Source of the DNA: Streptomyces flavochromogenes | Lineage (GTDB): Bacteria > Actinomycetota > Actinomycetes > Streptomycetales > Streptomycetaceae | Direction: 5' to 3' | DNA length: 64,000 nt | Assembly: GCF_000717595.1 (NCBI RefSeq) | Contig: NZ_JNZO01000006.1 | Location: 401,264 to 465,263, forward strand | Shown: piece after piece, positions 53,902 through 64,000 of the stretch | Position numbering within the stretch: position 1 is the stretch's first letter | Layout of the letters: each line of letters starts with the position of its first letter | The notes under the pieces: generated by a model | Databases searched by the model: none | Told to the model about the DNA's origin: nothing | The model's input: only the letters and a program-made list of their open reading frames with translations | Position numbers and translations under genes: made by a program

Positions 53902-55023
53902 ATGCGTGTCGTCATCGTCACCGAATCCTTCCCTCCCGACGTCAACGGTGTGGCGCACTGCGCCCTGCAGACCGCGCGCCACCTCGTCCGGCGGGGCCAC
54001 ACCCCGCTCGTCATCGCCCCCGCCGTCGCCGACCCGGCCGCGGACGCCGAGGCCCCCTGTGCCGTCGTCCGGGTACCCTCCCTCCCCCTCCCCGGCTATC
54101 CGCAGGTACGCGTCGCCCTGCCCAGCCGTCGCGTCGCCGCGGCCATCGCCGCCCACCGCGCCGACCTCGTCCACCTCGCCGGACCGTTCGTCCTCGGGGT
54201 GCGCGGGATGACGGCCGCCACCCGGCTCGGCATCCCCGCCGTCGCCGTCTACCAGAACGATCTCGCCGGCTACGCCCGCACCTACGTGGGAACCGGCGAA
54301 GGCGCGGCCTGGCGCCGCCTCCGCGCCGTTCACGGGGCCGCCGACCGCACCCTCGCCCCGTCCTCCGCCGCCGTCCGCGACCTGGAGGCGCACGGCATCG
54401 GCCGCATACGGCTCTGGGGCCGCGGGGTGGACACCGCCCGCTTCCGCCCCGAGCTGCGCGACGACGCCCTGCGCCGGGAACTCGCCCCGAACGGGGAGCT
54501 CCTCGTCGGGTACGTGGGCCGCCTCGCCCCCGAGAAGCGCGTGGATCTTCTCGCCGGAGCGGGAAGGCTCCCCGGCGTACGACTGGTGGTCGTCGGGGAC
54601 GGTCCGAGCGGGCCGGCGCTGCGCGGCGCCCTGCCCGACGCCCGGTTCCTCGGCCGCCGCACCGGCGACGACCTCGCCCGCGTCTTCGCCTCGCTCGACG
54701 TGTTCGCCCACACCGGCCCCTTCGAGACCTTCTGCCAGACGGTCCAAGAGGCGATGGCCAGTGGCGTCCCCGTCATCGCCCCGGCCGCCGGCGGCCCCCT
54801 GGACCTGGTCGACCACGGTCGCACCGGACTCCTCGTACCTCCGGGGGACACGGAGGCGCTGTACGAGGCCGTCGCCTCGCTCGCGGCGTCACCCGCCCTG
54901 CGCGCCGCGTACGGCCGGGCCGGCAGGGCCGGCGTCGAGGGCCGTACCTGGGAGGCCCTGGGCGACGAGCTGATCGGGCACTACCGGGAGGTCCTGCGGG
55001 AGCGGACGGTGGTGGCGGCATGA
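53902..55023 (+). CDS. GT4 family glycosyltransferase
   Basis: 373 aa. GT-B fold: TESFPPDVNGVAHCALQTARHL at the N-terminus, VGYVGRLAPEKRVDLL at the start of the donor domain, and the donor-binding EX7E element in GPFETFCQTVQEAMASGVPVI. The MgtA/PimB-like pattern suggests transfer of a mannosyl or glucosyl residue to a membrane lipid or polymer. The stop overlaps an ATG (ATGA) that once began a second glycosyltransferase, now deleted. The start has no visible ribosome-binding site; a later in-frame start is possible. Confidence 0.87.
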   Translation: MRVVIVTESFPPDVNGVAHCALQTARHLVRRGHTPLVIAPAVADPAADAEAPCAVVRVPSLPLPGYPQVRVALPSRRVAAAIAAHRADLVHLAGPFVLGVRGMTAATRLGIPAVAVYQNDLAGYARTYVGTGEGAAWRRLRAVHGAADRTLAPSSAAVRDLEAHGIGRIRLWGRGVDTARFRPELRDDALRRELAPNGELLVGYVGRLAPEKRVDLLAGAGRLPGVRLVVVGDGPSGPALRGALPDARFLGRRTGDDLARVFASLDVFAHTGPFETFCQTVQEAMASGVPVIAPAAGGPLDLVDHGRTGLLVPPGDTEALYEAVASLAASPALRAAYGRAGRAGVEGRTWEALGDELIGHYREVLRERTVVAA

Positions 55024-55272
55024 GCGGTGACCGCGCCGGGCTCCGCGTCGTGCGGCTCGCCAACTTCGTGACGCCCACCTCGGGCGGCCTCCGCACCGCC
55101 CTCGACCCGCCGGCACCGGCTGGGTCCTCCGGCGCAGCCGCGACCTGCTCCCGCAGCTGCTGCTGCTCGCCGGCGCGGAATTGCGCCACTGGGCGGACGG
55201 CTCCGGCACCGTCCCCCTCGACGCGCGCGCGGACACCGCCCTCGCCGCCGCCCTCGCGGCCACAATGGGGAG

Positions 55273-55276
<4 letters not shown>
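55020..55276 (+). pseudogene. Deletion scar: remnant of a second glycosyltransferase and of another gene
   Basis: The ATG at 55020 overlaps the GT4 stop and opens [28 protein letters not shown], a typical glycosyltransferase N-terminus (about 28 codons), and then turns into low-complexity sequence. From about 55122 another frame (mod 3 shifted) reads [28 protein letters not shown] and ends at TGA 55274-55276, overlapping the next ATG. I read this as the C-terminus of a different lost gene. Both old ATGA couplings survive, while the middle of both genes is gone. Confidence 0.6.
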
Positions 55277-58896
<3,620 letters not shown>

Positions 58897-58951
58897 GTGA
58901 CGTGACGGCGAGGCCCGCCCGGGTCGTCCCCGGCCCACCGGCCGGCCGCGC

Positions 58952-59821
58952 TCAGCGCACCGGCGTGAACCGCACCGGGGTACCCGGCACCGCCTGCGCC
59001 GCAGCGCCCAGATCCGCCTCCCGCACCACCCCGACCACCGGGTAGCCCCCGGTCGTCGGATGATCGGCGAGGAACACCACGGGCCGCCCGTCCGGCGGCA
59101 CCTGGACCGCGCCCAGAACCATGCCCTCGCTCGCCAGCTCGCCGCGGAGGGCCCGTTCGAGGGCCGGGCCCTCAAGGCGCAGTCCGATGCGGTTGCTCGC
59201 CGACGACACCCGGTACGCGCGCGTGACGAGGGTCCGCAGCGCCGCAGCCGTGAACCAGTCGTCGCGCGGCCCGAACCGGACCCGCAGGACGAGTTCGTCG
59301 GACGGGCCGGGCCACGGGGGAGCGTCGACCGACCCCCGTACCGCCGTCGCCGTGTCCGGCCCCAGGGGCAGCACCGTCTCCTCGGCCGCCGGCGGCGGCC
59401 CCAGGCCGGACAACAGGTCCGTGGAACGGCTGCCCAGCACCGGCGCGACGTCGACTCCGCCGCCGATCGCCACATACGCGCGCAGCCCGCGCGTAGCCGC
59501 GCCGATCTCCAGGACCGACCCGGCGGGCACGCGGACCGCGGTGCCCCAGGCGGCCGGGTGCCCGTCCACGCGCACCGGGCAGGGCGCGCCGCCCACCGCC
59601 ACGGTGACCGTGCGACGGGGCCGCAGGGCACAGCCGTCGACAGTGGTCTCCAGGACGGCCGCGGTCTCCGGGTTTCCGACGAGCCGGTTGACGAGGCGTA
59701 CGGCCGCCGGGTCGAGAGCGCCGGAGCGGGGCACCCCGAGATGCGCGTAGCCGCTGCGCCCCAGGTCCTGCACGGTGGTCAGCGCCCCGGCCCGTACCAC
59801 GACGACGGCCCGGTCGGTCAT
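58952..59821 (-). CDS. pxpC: 5-oxoprolinase subunit PxpC
   Basis: 289 aa; ATG 59821 overlaps the pxpB stop. Family marks: RAGALTTVQDLGRSGYAHLGVPRSGALDP, YVAIGGGVDV, SSASNRIGLRLEGPAL and ADHPTTGGYPVVGVV. With PxpA and PxpB it forms the bacterial ATP-dependent 5-oxoprolinase. Older names are KipA or biotin-dependent carboxyltransferase. Order pxpA-pxpB-pxpC with 4-bp overlaps. Confidence 0.9.
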   Translation of the reverse strand: MTDRAVVVVRAGALTTVQDLGRSGYAHLGVPRSGALDPAAVRLVNRLVGNPETAAVLETTVDGCALRPRRTVTVAVGGAPCPVRVDGHPAAWGTAVRVPAGSVLEIGAATRGLRAYVAIGGGVDVAPVLGSRSTDLLSGLGPPPAAEETVLPLGPDTATAVRGSVDAPPWPGPSDELVLRVRFGPRDDWFTAAALRTLVTRAYRVSSASNRIGLRLEGPALERALRGELASEGMVLGAVQVPPDGRPVVFLADHPTTGGYPVVGVVREADLGAAAQAVPGTPVRFTPVR

Positions 59822-60468
59822 CGTCCGCCCCCTGTCACGACGCCCTCCGCCGCGAAGCGGACCCGGGTGCCCGGAGCCAGCAGCGCGGCCGGCTCCCGAC
59901 CGGTGTCCCAGAGCACCGCGTCCGTCGTGCCGATCAGCTGCCAGCCACCGGGGGAGGAACGCGGGTACACGCCCGTGTACGGCCCCGCCAGGGCGACCGA
60001 GCCCGCCGGGACGGCCGTACGCGGAGTGGCGCGCCGAGGCACCCCGTACCGCTCGTCGAGTCCTGTCAGATAGCCGAAGCCCGGAGCGAACCCGCAGAAC
60101 GCGACCCGGAACTCGGCCGCCGTGTGGATCCGGACCGCCGCCTCGACGGACACGCCCCACAGGGCGGCGACCTCGGCGAGATCGGGCCCGTCGTAGCGGA
60201 CCGGTATCTCGACCGCCCCACCCACGCGCGCGGGGAGCGGCCCAGGCTCCCAGTCGCTCAGCTCGGCCGCGAGCCGGTCCGGATCCGCCACCCCGTCGAG
60301 CAGCACCGTCCGCGCCGCCGGCACGATCTCCCGCACGGCGGGCAGCGTCCCGGCCGCCCGGCGCCGCAGCAGCTCGGCGTGGAACGCCTCCGTCTCCTCG
60401 CCGCCGGCCAGTTCCACCAGAAGCGCCCGCTCGCCCACGCGCAACGCGCGCGGGGCGGTGGTCCTCAC
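59818..60468 (-). CDS. pxpB: 5-oxoprolinase subunit PxpB
   Basis: 216 aa from GTG 60468, which overlaps the pxpA stop; a longer frame to 60561 lies inside pxpA. FCGFAPGFGYLTGLDERYGVPRRATPRTAVPAGSVALAGPYTGVYP is the family signature (KipI/allophanate hydrolase subunit 1). It works with PxpC as the ATP-using part of 5-oxoprolinase. Confidence 0.9.
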   Translation of the reverse strand: MRTTAPRALRVGERALLVELAGGEETEAFHAELLRRRAAGTLPAVREIVPAARTVLLDGVADPDRLAAELSDWEPGPLPARVGGAVEIPVRYDGPDLAEVAALWGVSVEAAVRIHTAAEFRVAFCGFAPGFGYLTGLDERYGVPRRATPRTAVPAGSVALAGPYTGVYPRSSPGGWQLIGTTDAVLWDTGREPAALLAPGTRVRFAAEGVVTGGGR

Positions 60469-61253
60469 GCGAAGGCCTCGACCCGTACACCGGAACCCTG
60501 GAGGCGCTCCCGGACCCGCCGTGCGAGGTCCACCGCGCCCGGGGTGTCGCCGTGCAGGCACAGCGACCGCGGCCGCACCGCGACGGAACTGCCGCAGTGC
60601 GCCGTGACCACCCCGAACCGGGCCATGGCCACCGACCGCTCCACCACGGCGTCCGGGTCGCTGACGACCGCCCCGGCCTGTCCGCGCGGCACCAGGGTGC
60701 CGTCCGCCCGGTAGGCCCGGTCGCCGAAGGCCTCGGGAACGACCGGCAGCCCGGCCTCCGCCGCGGCCTCGTGCAACCGCGACCCCGGCAGTCCCAGGAC
60801 CGGCAGCGTCCGGTCCGCGAGCAGGACACCCTCGACGACCGCGGCCGCCTGCTCCTCGTCCCGGACCACCCGGTTGTAGAGAGCGCCGTGCGGCTTCACG
60901 TACGCCACGCGCGCGCCGGCCGCCCGCGCGAAGACCTCCAGAGCGCCGATCTGGTACGCCACCTCGGCCGCCAGCTCCGCGGCCGGCACGTCCATCGAGC
61001 GCCGCCCGAAACCGGCCAGGTCCCGGTACGAGACCTGGGCGCCGATCCGTACCCCGCGGGCGGCGGCGAGCTCGCAGACCCGTCGCATCGTGGCCGCGTC
61101 CCCGGCGTGGAAGCCGCAGGCCACGTTGGCGCTGGTCACGACGGACAGCAGCTGCTCGTCGTCGGTGAGCGTCCAGCGTCCGAAGCCCTCACCGAGATCG
61201 GCGTTGAGGTCGATCAGGGCCTCGGCCGGGCTCTGGTCCGGGGGCGTGCGCAT
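60465..61253 (-). CDS. pxpA: 5-oxoprolinase subunit PxpA (LamB/YcsF)
   Basis: 262 aa from ATG 61253, with GCGAGG five bases upstream; a GTG two codons earlier is possible. It begins ALIDLNADLGEGFGRW and continues VTSANVACGFHAGDAATM and RVAYVKPHGALYN, the LamB/YcsF signature. It binds 5-oxoproline in the cytosol. First gene of the pxpABC operon, divergent from the GntR regulator. Confidence 0.92.
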   Translation of the reverse strand: MRTPPDQSPAEALIDLNADLGEGFGRWTLTDDEQLLSVVTSANVACGFHAGDAATMRRVCELAAARGVRIGAQVSYRDLAGFGRRSMDVPAAELAAEVAYQIGALEVFARAAGARVAYVKPHGALYNRVVRDEEQAAAVVEGVLLADRTLPVLGLPGSRLHEAAAEAGLPVVPEAFGDRAYRADGTLVPRGQAGAVVSDPDAVVERSVAMARFGVVTAHCGSSVAVRPRSLCLHGDTPGAVDLARRVRERLQGSGVRVEAFA

Positions 61254-61320
61254 CTGCACCTCGCAGAAGGGGGAGCGTGCCGGGGCGGCACGGGGGACCG
61301 TACGATGCCGTCAACGTAGA

Positions 61321-61337
61321 GGATTGTTGAACGATCC
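61321..61337. promoter_or_regulatory. GntR operator between pxpA and gntR
   Basis: GGATTGTTGAACGATCC is a 17-bp imperfect palindrome (only one mismatched pair plus the centre), 7 bp before the GntR ATG and 68 bp before pxpA. FadR/FCD-type regulators bind sites of this form, so autoregulation and control of pxpABC are likely. Confidence 0.65.
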
Positions 61338-61343
61338 GACAAG

Positions 61344-62072
61344 ATGACGACAGGGAGCGCCGTGGCAGCGAGTGAAGCCGGGGACCTGACCGACGACCGC
61401 GTGCTGCTCGGGCGCACGAGCACGGCCGAGCGGGTCGCGGACATCCTGCGGACCCGGGTCGCCGAGGGCTACTTCCCGCCCGGCACCCGGCTCTCCGAGG
61501 AGGGCATCGGCGGCGCGCTCGGTGTGTCCCGCAACACTCTGCGGGAGGCCTTCCGGCTCCTCACCCACGAGCGGCTGCTCGTCCACGAGCTCAACCGCGG
61601 GGTCTTCGTCCGGGTCCTGGCGGTCGACGACGTGGACGACATCTACCGCACCCGCCGGCTCGTCGAGTGCGCCGTCGTACGCGGCCTGGGGCAGCCCCCG
61701 TACGCCCTCGACGCGCTCGCCGTGGCCGTGGGCACGGGCGAGACCGCCGCCCGCGCGGGCGACTGGCAGGGCGTCTCCACGGCCAACATCCACTTCCACC
61801 GCCAACTCGTCGCCCTCGCGGGCAGCGCCCGTACCGACGAGCTGATGCGGGGCGTCCTCGCCGAGCTCCGTCTCGCGTTCCACGTCGTCGACGACCCGCG
61901 GGTGCTGCACGAGCCGTACCTGGCGCGGAACCGCGAGATCCTGGACGCCCTGCGAGCCGGTGAGCGGACCACGGCCGAAAGGCTCCTCGTCCGCTACCTC
62001 GACGACTCCCGCGCCCGCGTCGCCGCCGCGTACGCGAGGGCCGTCGACCCCCCGGCGGGCCCGGCGGACTGA
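61344..62072 (+). CDS. GntR family (FCD) transcriptional regulator
   Basis: 242 aa from ATG 61344. Winged helix: TAERVADILRTRVAEGYFPPGTRLSEEGIGGALGVSRNTLREAFRLL (about 26-72). The helical FCD domain follows (VDDIYRTRRLVECAVV, NIHFHRQLVALAGS, with His as metal or effector ligand). It is divergent from pxpABC, with a fitting palindrome just upstream, so it probably represses 5-oxoproline use until the effector appears. Confidence 0.88.
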   Translation: MTTGSAVAASEAGDLTDDRVLLGRTSTAERVADILRTRVAEGYFPPGTRLSEEGIGGALGVSRNTLREAFRLLTHERLLVHELNRGVFVRVLAVDDVDDIYRTRRLVECAVVRGLGQPPYALDALAVAVGTGETAARAGDWQGVSTANIHFHRQLVALAGSARTDELMRGVLAELRLAFHVVDDPRVLHEPYLARNREILDALRAGERTTAERLLVRYLDDSRARVAAAYARAVDPPAGPAD

Positions 62073-62139
62073 CCGCTCCGAAGCCCCGATCGAGACCGGT
62101 CGCATCTGCGCCGTTTCGACCGTTGTCAGTTCGAGGACC

Positions 62140-62145
62140 TAATCT
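62140..62145 (+). promoter_or_regulatory. -10 box placed for leaderless transcription
   Basis: TAATCT lies 7 bp before GTG 62153, so the transcript would begin at or next to the start codon. The -35 (TTCGAC, 19 bp away) is poor. No Shine-Dalgarno precedes the GTG, in line with leaderless initiation. Confidence 0.45.
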
Positions 62146-62152
62146 GTCCACC

Positions 62153-63697
62153 GTGACTTCGCCTGCCTCGACGGACCTCGCTCCGCCCCAGCTCAGCGCG
62201 GGGCCGCGGCCCGCGCAGGGTCCGGCCGCCGACGAAGGGCTCGCGCGGCGCCTCCGCGCGCTCGCGTGCACCGCCCCGCTGCACGACCTCGACGCGCGCA
62301 AGGCGAACCTGGCGGGTGAGTACACCGTCTACGCGATGGCCGAGGTGGCCCTCTCGGCCATCGACCTCATCACGCTGAACATGGACTTCGACACCGGCGC
62401 CGACCACGAGCAGATCGTCGCCCGCCTGCTGCCCCGCGTCGCCGCCCAGGCGCCCACCCGCCCCGCCGCCGAGCACGAGCGCGTGGCCCGCTGGGTCCTG
62501 GAGAACCTGATCAACGTCGGCAGCGTCGACCGCGGCTTCCGCGCCGTCTACGGCACCTTCGGCACCGACGGCGTGTACGTCCGCAGGGACTACGACTTCA
62601 AGCTCATCGAGGAGGTCCCGGGGTACGGCGGCGGCGTCTACCTCCGGACCACCGACGAGGCGGTCAACGTCCTGGTCGGCGCCCTCGACACGGACGTCAC
62701 CAGCGCCCAGATCGCCGCCGAGGTGAAGCTGGAGGTCCTCATCAGCCGGGGCCGCCTGGCCGACGCCCAGCTCGCCGCCGAGCAGGCGCGGTACCGGACC
62801 GTGCAGTACGCCGAGACCCTCCGCAAGACCCTGGAGGCCACCAGGCGCAACGTGCGCGCGGTGGACTGGCTCAACACGGTGCCCGACATGATCGCCGAGG
62901 CGCTCGACCACGTCGCCGACCGCTACCGCCACGAGAACGCGATCCTCACCAACATCCGCAAGGCCCGCGACGAGGCCGAGGCCGCGTCCGACGCGAAGAC
63001 GGCCGAGCACAAGCGGCGCGCCGCCGAGCTCGTCGACATAGTGAAGGACTGCATCCGGCGCCACACCCAGCTCCAGTCCCGCCTCCTGGACGCCGGGCCC
63101 CTCTTCCGCGCCGAGCAGGACCGGCAGGCCTTCGCCGCGCCCACCTCGTACACCGGCCTCGATCTGTACGGGCAGCTCGTGGCGCCGACCCTGCCGCTCC
63201 CCGTCGAGCAGGCCGCCAAGGTCACCGACGCGTTCTTCGCGCGCGGCACAGGTCTGCGGACCCCGGCGTCCGTCCGGCTCGGCGACCTCGTCGACCTGCT
63301 GCTGACCCCTCCCGTGGAGCGCGAGCACCTCGGCGCCGAGATGCCCGAACCCGACCTCATCGCCACCCCGGACGACTCCCGCTTCAGCGAGGAGCAGCTC
63401 GCGAGCGCCATGCGGCTGCTCGACCTGGAGCACGACGCCCCGCGGCGCCTCTCCGGGCTGCTGGCCGAGGCCCGCGAGCTCGACGGCGACCTGCCGTACC
63501 TCGTGGCCCTCCTCGCCGTCCACGCGGCGAGCCCCCCGGTCGGCACGGCCTACCGCCAGGGCGAGGAGCGCCTGCTCTTCGCGGTGGACGACGGCACCCC
63601 GCTCGACGACCCGGAGTTCGGCGGCGCCGACCTCATCGTCGGTACGGCGCTGCTCGACGCCGCGGGCATGGCCGCCGGCCGCACGGAGGCCTCGTGA
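62153..63697 (+). CDS. Large helical protein of unknown function, first gene of a coupled operon
   Basis: 514 aa from GTG 62153. I do not recognise the family. The first 35 residues are disordered. Then come a helical domain (AEYTVYAMAEVALSAIDLITLNMDFDTG), a winged-helix-like part (RGFRAVYGTFGTDGVYVRRDYDFKLIEE) and a long coiled region (about 210-310, with AAEQARYRTVQYAETLRKTLEATRR and AILTNIRKARDEAEAA). The rest is helical. The layout recalls kleisin-like partners of SMC/MukB-type complexes, but this is only a shape argument. The stop overlaps the next start (GTGA). Confidence 0.7.
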   Translation: MTSPASTDLAPPQLSAGPRPAQGPAADEGLARRLRALACTAPLHDLDARKANLAGEYTVYAMAEVALSAIDLITLNMDFDTGADHEQIVARLLPRVAAQAPTRPAAEHERVARWVLENLINVGSVDRGFRAVYGTFGTDGVYVRRDYDFKLIEEVPGYGGGVYLRTTDEAVNVLVGALDTDVTSAQIAAEVKLEVLISRGRLADAQLAAEQARYRTVQYAETLRKTLEATRRNVRAVDWLNTVPDMIAEALDHVADRYRHENAILTNIRKARDEAEAASDAKTAEHKRRAAELVDIVKDCIRRHTQLQSRLLDAGPLFRAEQDRQAFAAPTSYTGLDLYGQLVAPTLPLPVEQAAKVTDAFFARGTGLRTPASVRLGDLVDLLLTPPVEREHLGAEMPEPDLIATPDDSRFSEEQLASAMRLLDLEHDAPRRLSGLLAEARELDGDLPYLVALLAVHAASPPVGTAYRQGEERLLFAVDDGTPLDDPEFGGADLIVGTALLDAAGMAAGRTEAS

Positions 63698-64000
63698 CCC
63701 TCGTCCCGCCCGTCCCCGCGGCCCTGCCCGTGGTCCCGGACGACACCGCCGCCAAGAGCTCTGCCGCAGACGGCGTCGTCGTGGACAGCGCTGTCCCGGA
63801 CAGCACCGTGGCGGACTCCGCCGTCGCAGACCGCTTGGACCCCGGCGCGCGCGAGGCCGCGCCCGTCCCCTCAGGCCTTCCCGTCCCTTCGCCCCGACCG
63901 TCCGATGCAGACGATGGCCAGGAGCAGGAGCAGAGATACGGGCTGGTTCCCGGCCCCACCCCGGAGCCCGCCCCCGAGCCGGTCAGCCCCACCCCCGGCC
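63694..64000 (+). CDS. Partial CDS with disordered acidic/proline-rich N-terminus
   Basis: Starts at GTG 63694, overlapping the previous stop, and stays open to the right edge (102 codons). Visible sequence is low-complexity: VPDDTAAKSSAADGVVVDSAVPDSTVADSAVADR with a VxDS-type repeat, then PVPSGLPVPSPRPSDADDG and a PEPAPEPVSP run. No domain is visible. Coupling indicates that it works with the upstream helical protein. Confidence 0.7.
   Translation, partial: MTLVPPVPAALPVVPDDTAAKSSAADGVVVDSAVPDSTVADSAVADRLDPGAREAAPVPSGLPVPSPRPSDADDGQEQEQRYGLVPGPTPEPAPEPVSPTPG

Overview
The window looks like chromosomal DNA of a Streptomyces or a very close relative. It is extremely GC-rich, uses many GTG starts and ATGA/GTGA overlaps, and carries genus markers: the sporulation pair smeA-sffA, the sigma-R-type rbpA gene, an RFN-led ribD-ribE-ribM-ribAB-ribH-hisE-hisG operon and a dre-type chitinase promoter. 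From memory the order resembles the S. coelicolor core region around SCO1461 to SCO1400. I see no prophage, insertion sequence, CRISPR array, tRNA or rRNA gene.

Layout. 1-8.1 kb: end of guaB1, a GNAT acetyltransferase, an SGNH hydrolase, then an amine-nitrogen module (APC permease, AsnC regulator, nitrilase-type amidase, FAD amine oxidase) with similar phased CAATG/CAACG arrays upstream of the permease and of the amidase. 8.1-16.6 kb: DUF5995 protein, nucleobase permease, an MFS exporter divergent from a ROK regulator with a clear shared operator, an SDR-like protein and a secreted GH18 chitinase with a recognisable promoter. 16.7-22.9 kb: FMN riboswitch and the riboflavin operon running into hisE-hisG and a small PH-domain protein. 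23-30.3 kb: two coupled CNNM/HlyC-type membrane proteins, an EccA-like AAA ATPase, a uridine-kinase-like protein and a secreted C39-like peptidase.

30.6-33.3 kb holds the most unusual locus: a Sec-signal protein with a run of seven-residue repeats, an autoproteolytic HINT domain and a C-terminal RNase A-like (CdiA-CT type) domain, translationally coupled to a probable immunity gene. 33.3-42.1 kb is more accessory in feel: acyl-CoA dehydrogenase, a DHFR-family gene with a displaced start, a CrtC/AttH-like protein behind a perfect palindromic operator, an aminoglycoside-phosphotransferase-like kinase, a second AsnC regulator and a YtcJ-type amidohydrolase. The spacers here are filled with short degenerate tandem repeats.

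42.1-53.6 kb is core again: polyprenol-phosphate-mannose synthase, FxsA, RbpA, an MFS transporter, a glycerophosphodiesterase, the divergent yczE/yczR pair, sffA-smeA, and ankyrin and HEAT-repeat proteins. 53.9-62.1 kb: a GT4 glycosyltransferase followed by the scar of a deleted second glycosyltransferase, a fused hydantoinase/oxoprolinase, the three-subunit 5-oxoprolinase pxpABC on the opposite strand, and a GntR regulator with a clear operator. The last 2 kb opens an unidentified coupled operon that is cut by the window edge.

All functional names rest on motif reading and family knowledge; no database search was possible.
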